From Metridium senile (lineage: Eukaryota > Cnidaria > Anthozoa > Actiniaria > Metridiidae), in the NCBI GenBank assembly GCA_949775045.1, contig OX459107.1:14811679-14875678 (forward strand): DNA of 64,000 nt. Direction: 5' to 3'. How positions within the stretch are numbered: the stretch's first letter is position 1; every line of letters starts with the position of its first letter. Positions 63,748 to 64,000 of the stretch are shown here, piece by piece. The position numbers and the translations under genes were made by a program. Under the pieces are notes generated by a model. It worked only from the letters and a program-made list of their open reading frames with translations. It made no database searches and was not told the DNA's origin.

Positions 63748-63890
63748 CGTCCACACGAATCCGCGTATCCGGAGGATTCAAGTAAAAGTATGCGGTTTCG
63801 GTGACCGGATTCAATGGATTCATGTGGACGATAGGCCGATTCGCATCAAAAAGTATGCGGTTTCAAAAGTATCCGGATCCGTGTAGACGG
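63748..63890. mobile_element. MITE (CGTCCACACGAATCCG ends)
   Basis: GCGTCCACACGAATCCGCGTATCCGG-type left arm (63749 on) and CCGGATCCGTGTAGACGGG right arm; AAGTATGCGGTTTC occurs twice inside. Confidence 0.7.
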
Positions 63891-63924
63891 GGTCTAAATC
63901 AACACATACAGCTATCATATATAT

Positions 63925-64000
63925 CCCGGAGTAATTAATCGATGAAACCGATAATCGATGAAATCGATATTAGTCGATATTAATCGATGCTAATTAATCG
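63925..64000. repeat. ATCGAT-rich tract at right edge
   Basis: AATCGATGAAACCGATAATC and similar permutations continuing to the window end. Confidence 0.7.

Overview
Eukaryotic, AT-rich, intron-containing DNA from an early-branching animal; an anthozoan-like cnidarian fits best. The evidence is GT-AG introns, metazoan gene families (a TRPC-type channel and an SLC46 transporter), an animal CR1/L2-type LINE, tRNA-derived SINEs, and dozens of small inverted-repeat elements and microsatellites. The species is an inference. No prokaryotic features are present. All gene models below were assembled by hand from open frames, splice signals and codon phase.

Layout. 1-1133: minisatellites. 1558-3866: a 5'-truncated LINE that keeps an open reverse transcriptase frame and a (TTA)n tail. 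3867-8815: decayed non-coding DNA, MITEs and a tandem array of ~93 bp units invaded by a 476 bp MITE. 8816-23095 (+): an 18-exon TRPC-like channel gene of about 965 codons; every intron keeps the reading frame. 25629-33042 (-): a complete six-exon SLC46-like transporter (463 aa) whose last intron is filled by a 55 bp minisatellite. 36597-43669: a 7.1 kb MULE DNA transposon with 342 bp inverted repeats, a SWIM/Ulp1-protease/PHD-finger protein on the minus strand, and at least two smaller elements nested in its introns. 44-54 kb: nested DNA elements, a SINE and helicase-like relics. 54.6-57.4 kb: a small ORF with a signal peptide, a vWA-domain fragment between two pogo-type MITE copies, and a minus-strand signal-peptide exon. 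62571-63221 (-): the last two exons of an unidentified coiled-coil protein.

Most interesting. The TRPC-like gene carries a von Willebrand factor A (vWA) domain encoded by two exons inserted between the pre-S1 elbow and S1. The cassette (170 codons) is bounded by phase-1 introns on both sides, so it can be added or skipped without breaking frame. The same protein has no ankyrin repeats in front of its linker helices and ends in an unrecognised globular region plus a coiled coil. I know of no described TRP channel with this arrangement, but I could not run a database search. Second are the SLC46 intron with about 30 tandem copies of a splice-acceptor-like sequence and the MULE whose transposase has lost its first two catalytic aspartates while the accessory protease/PHD part stays open.
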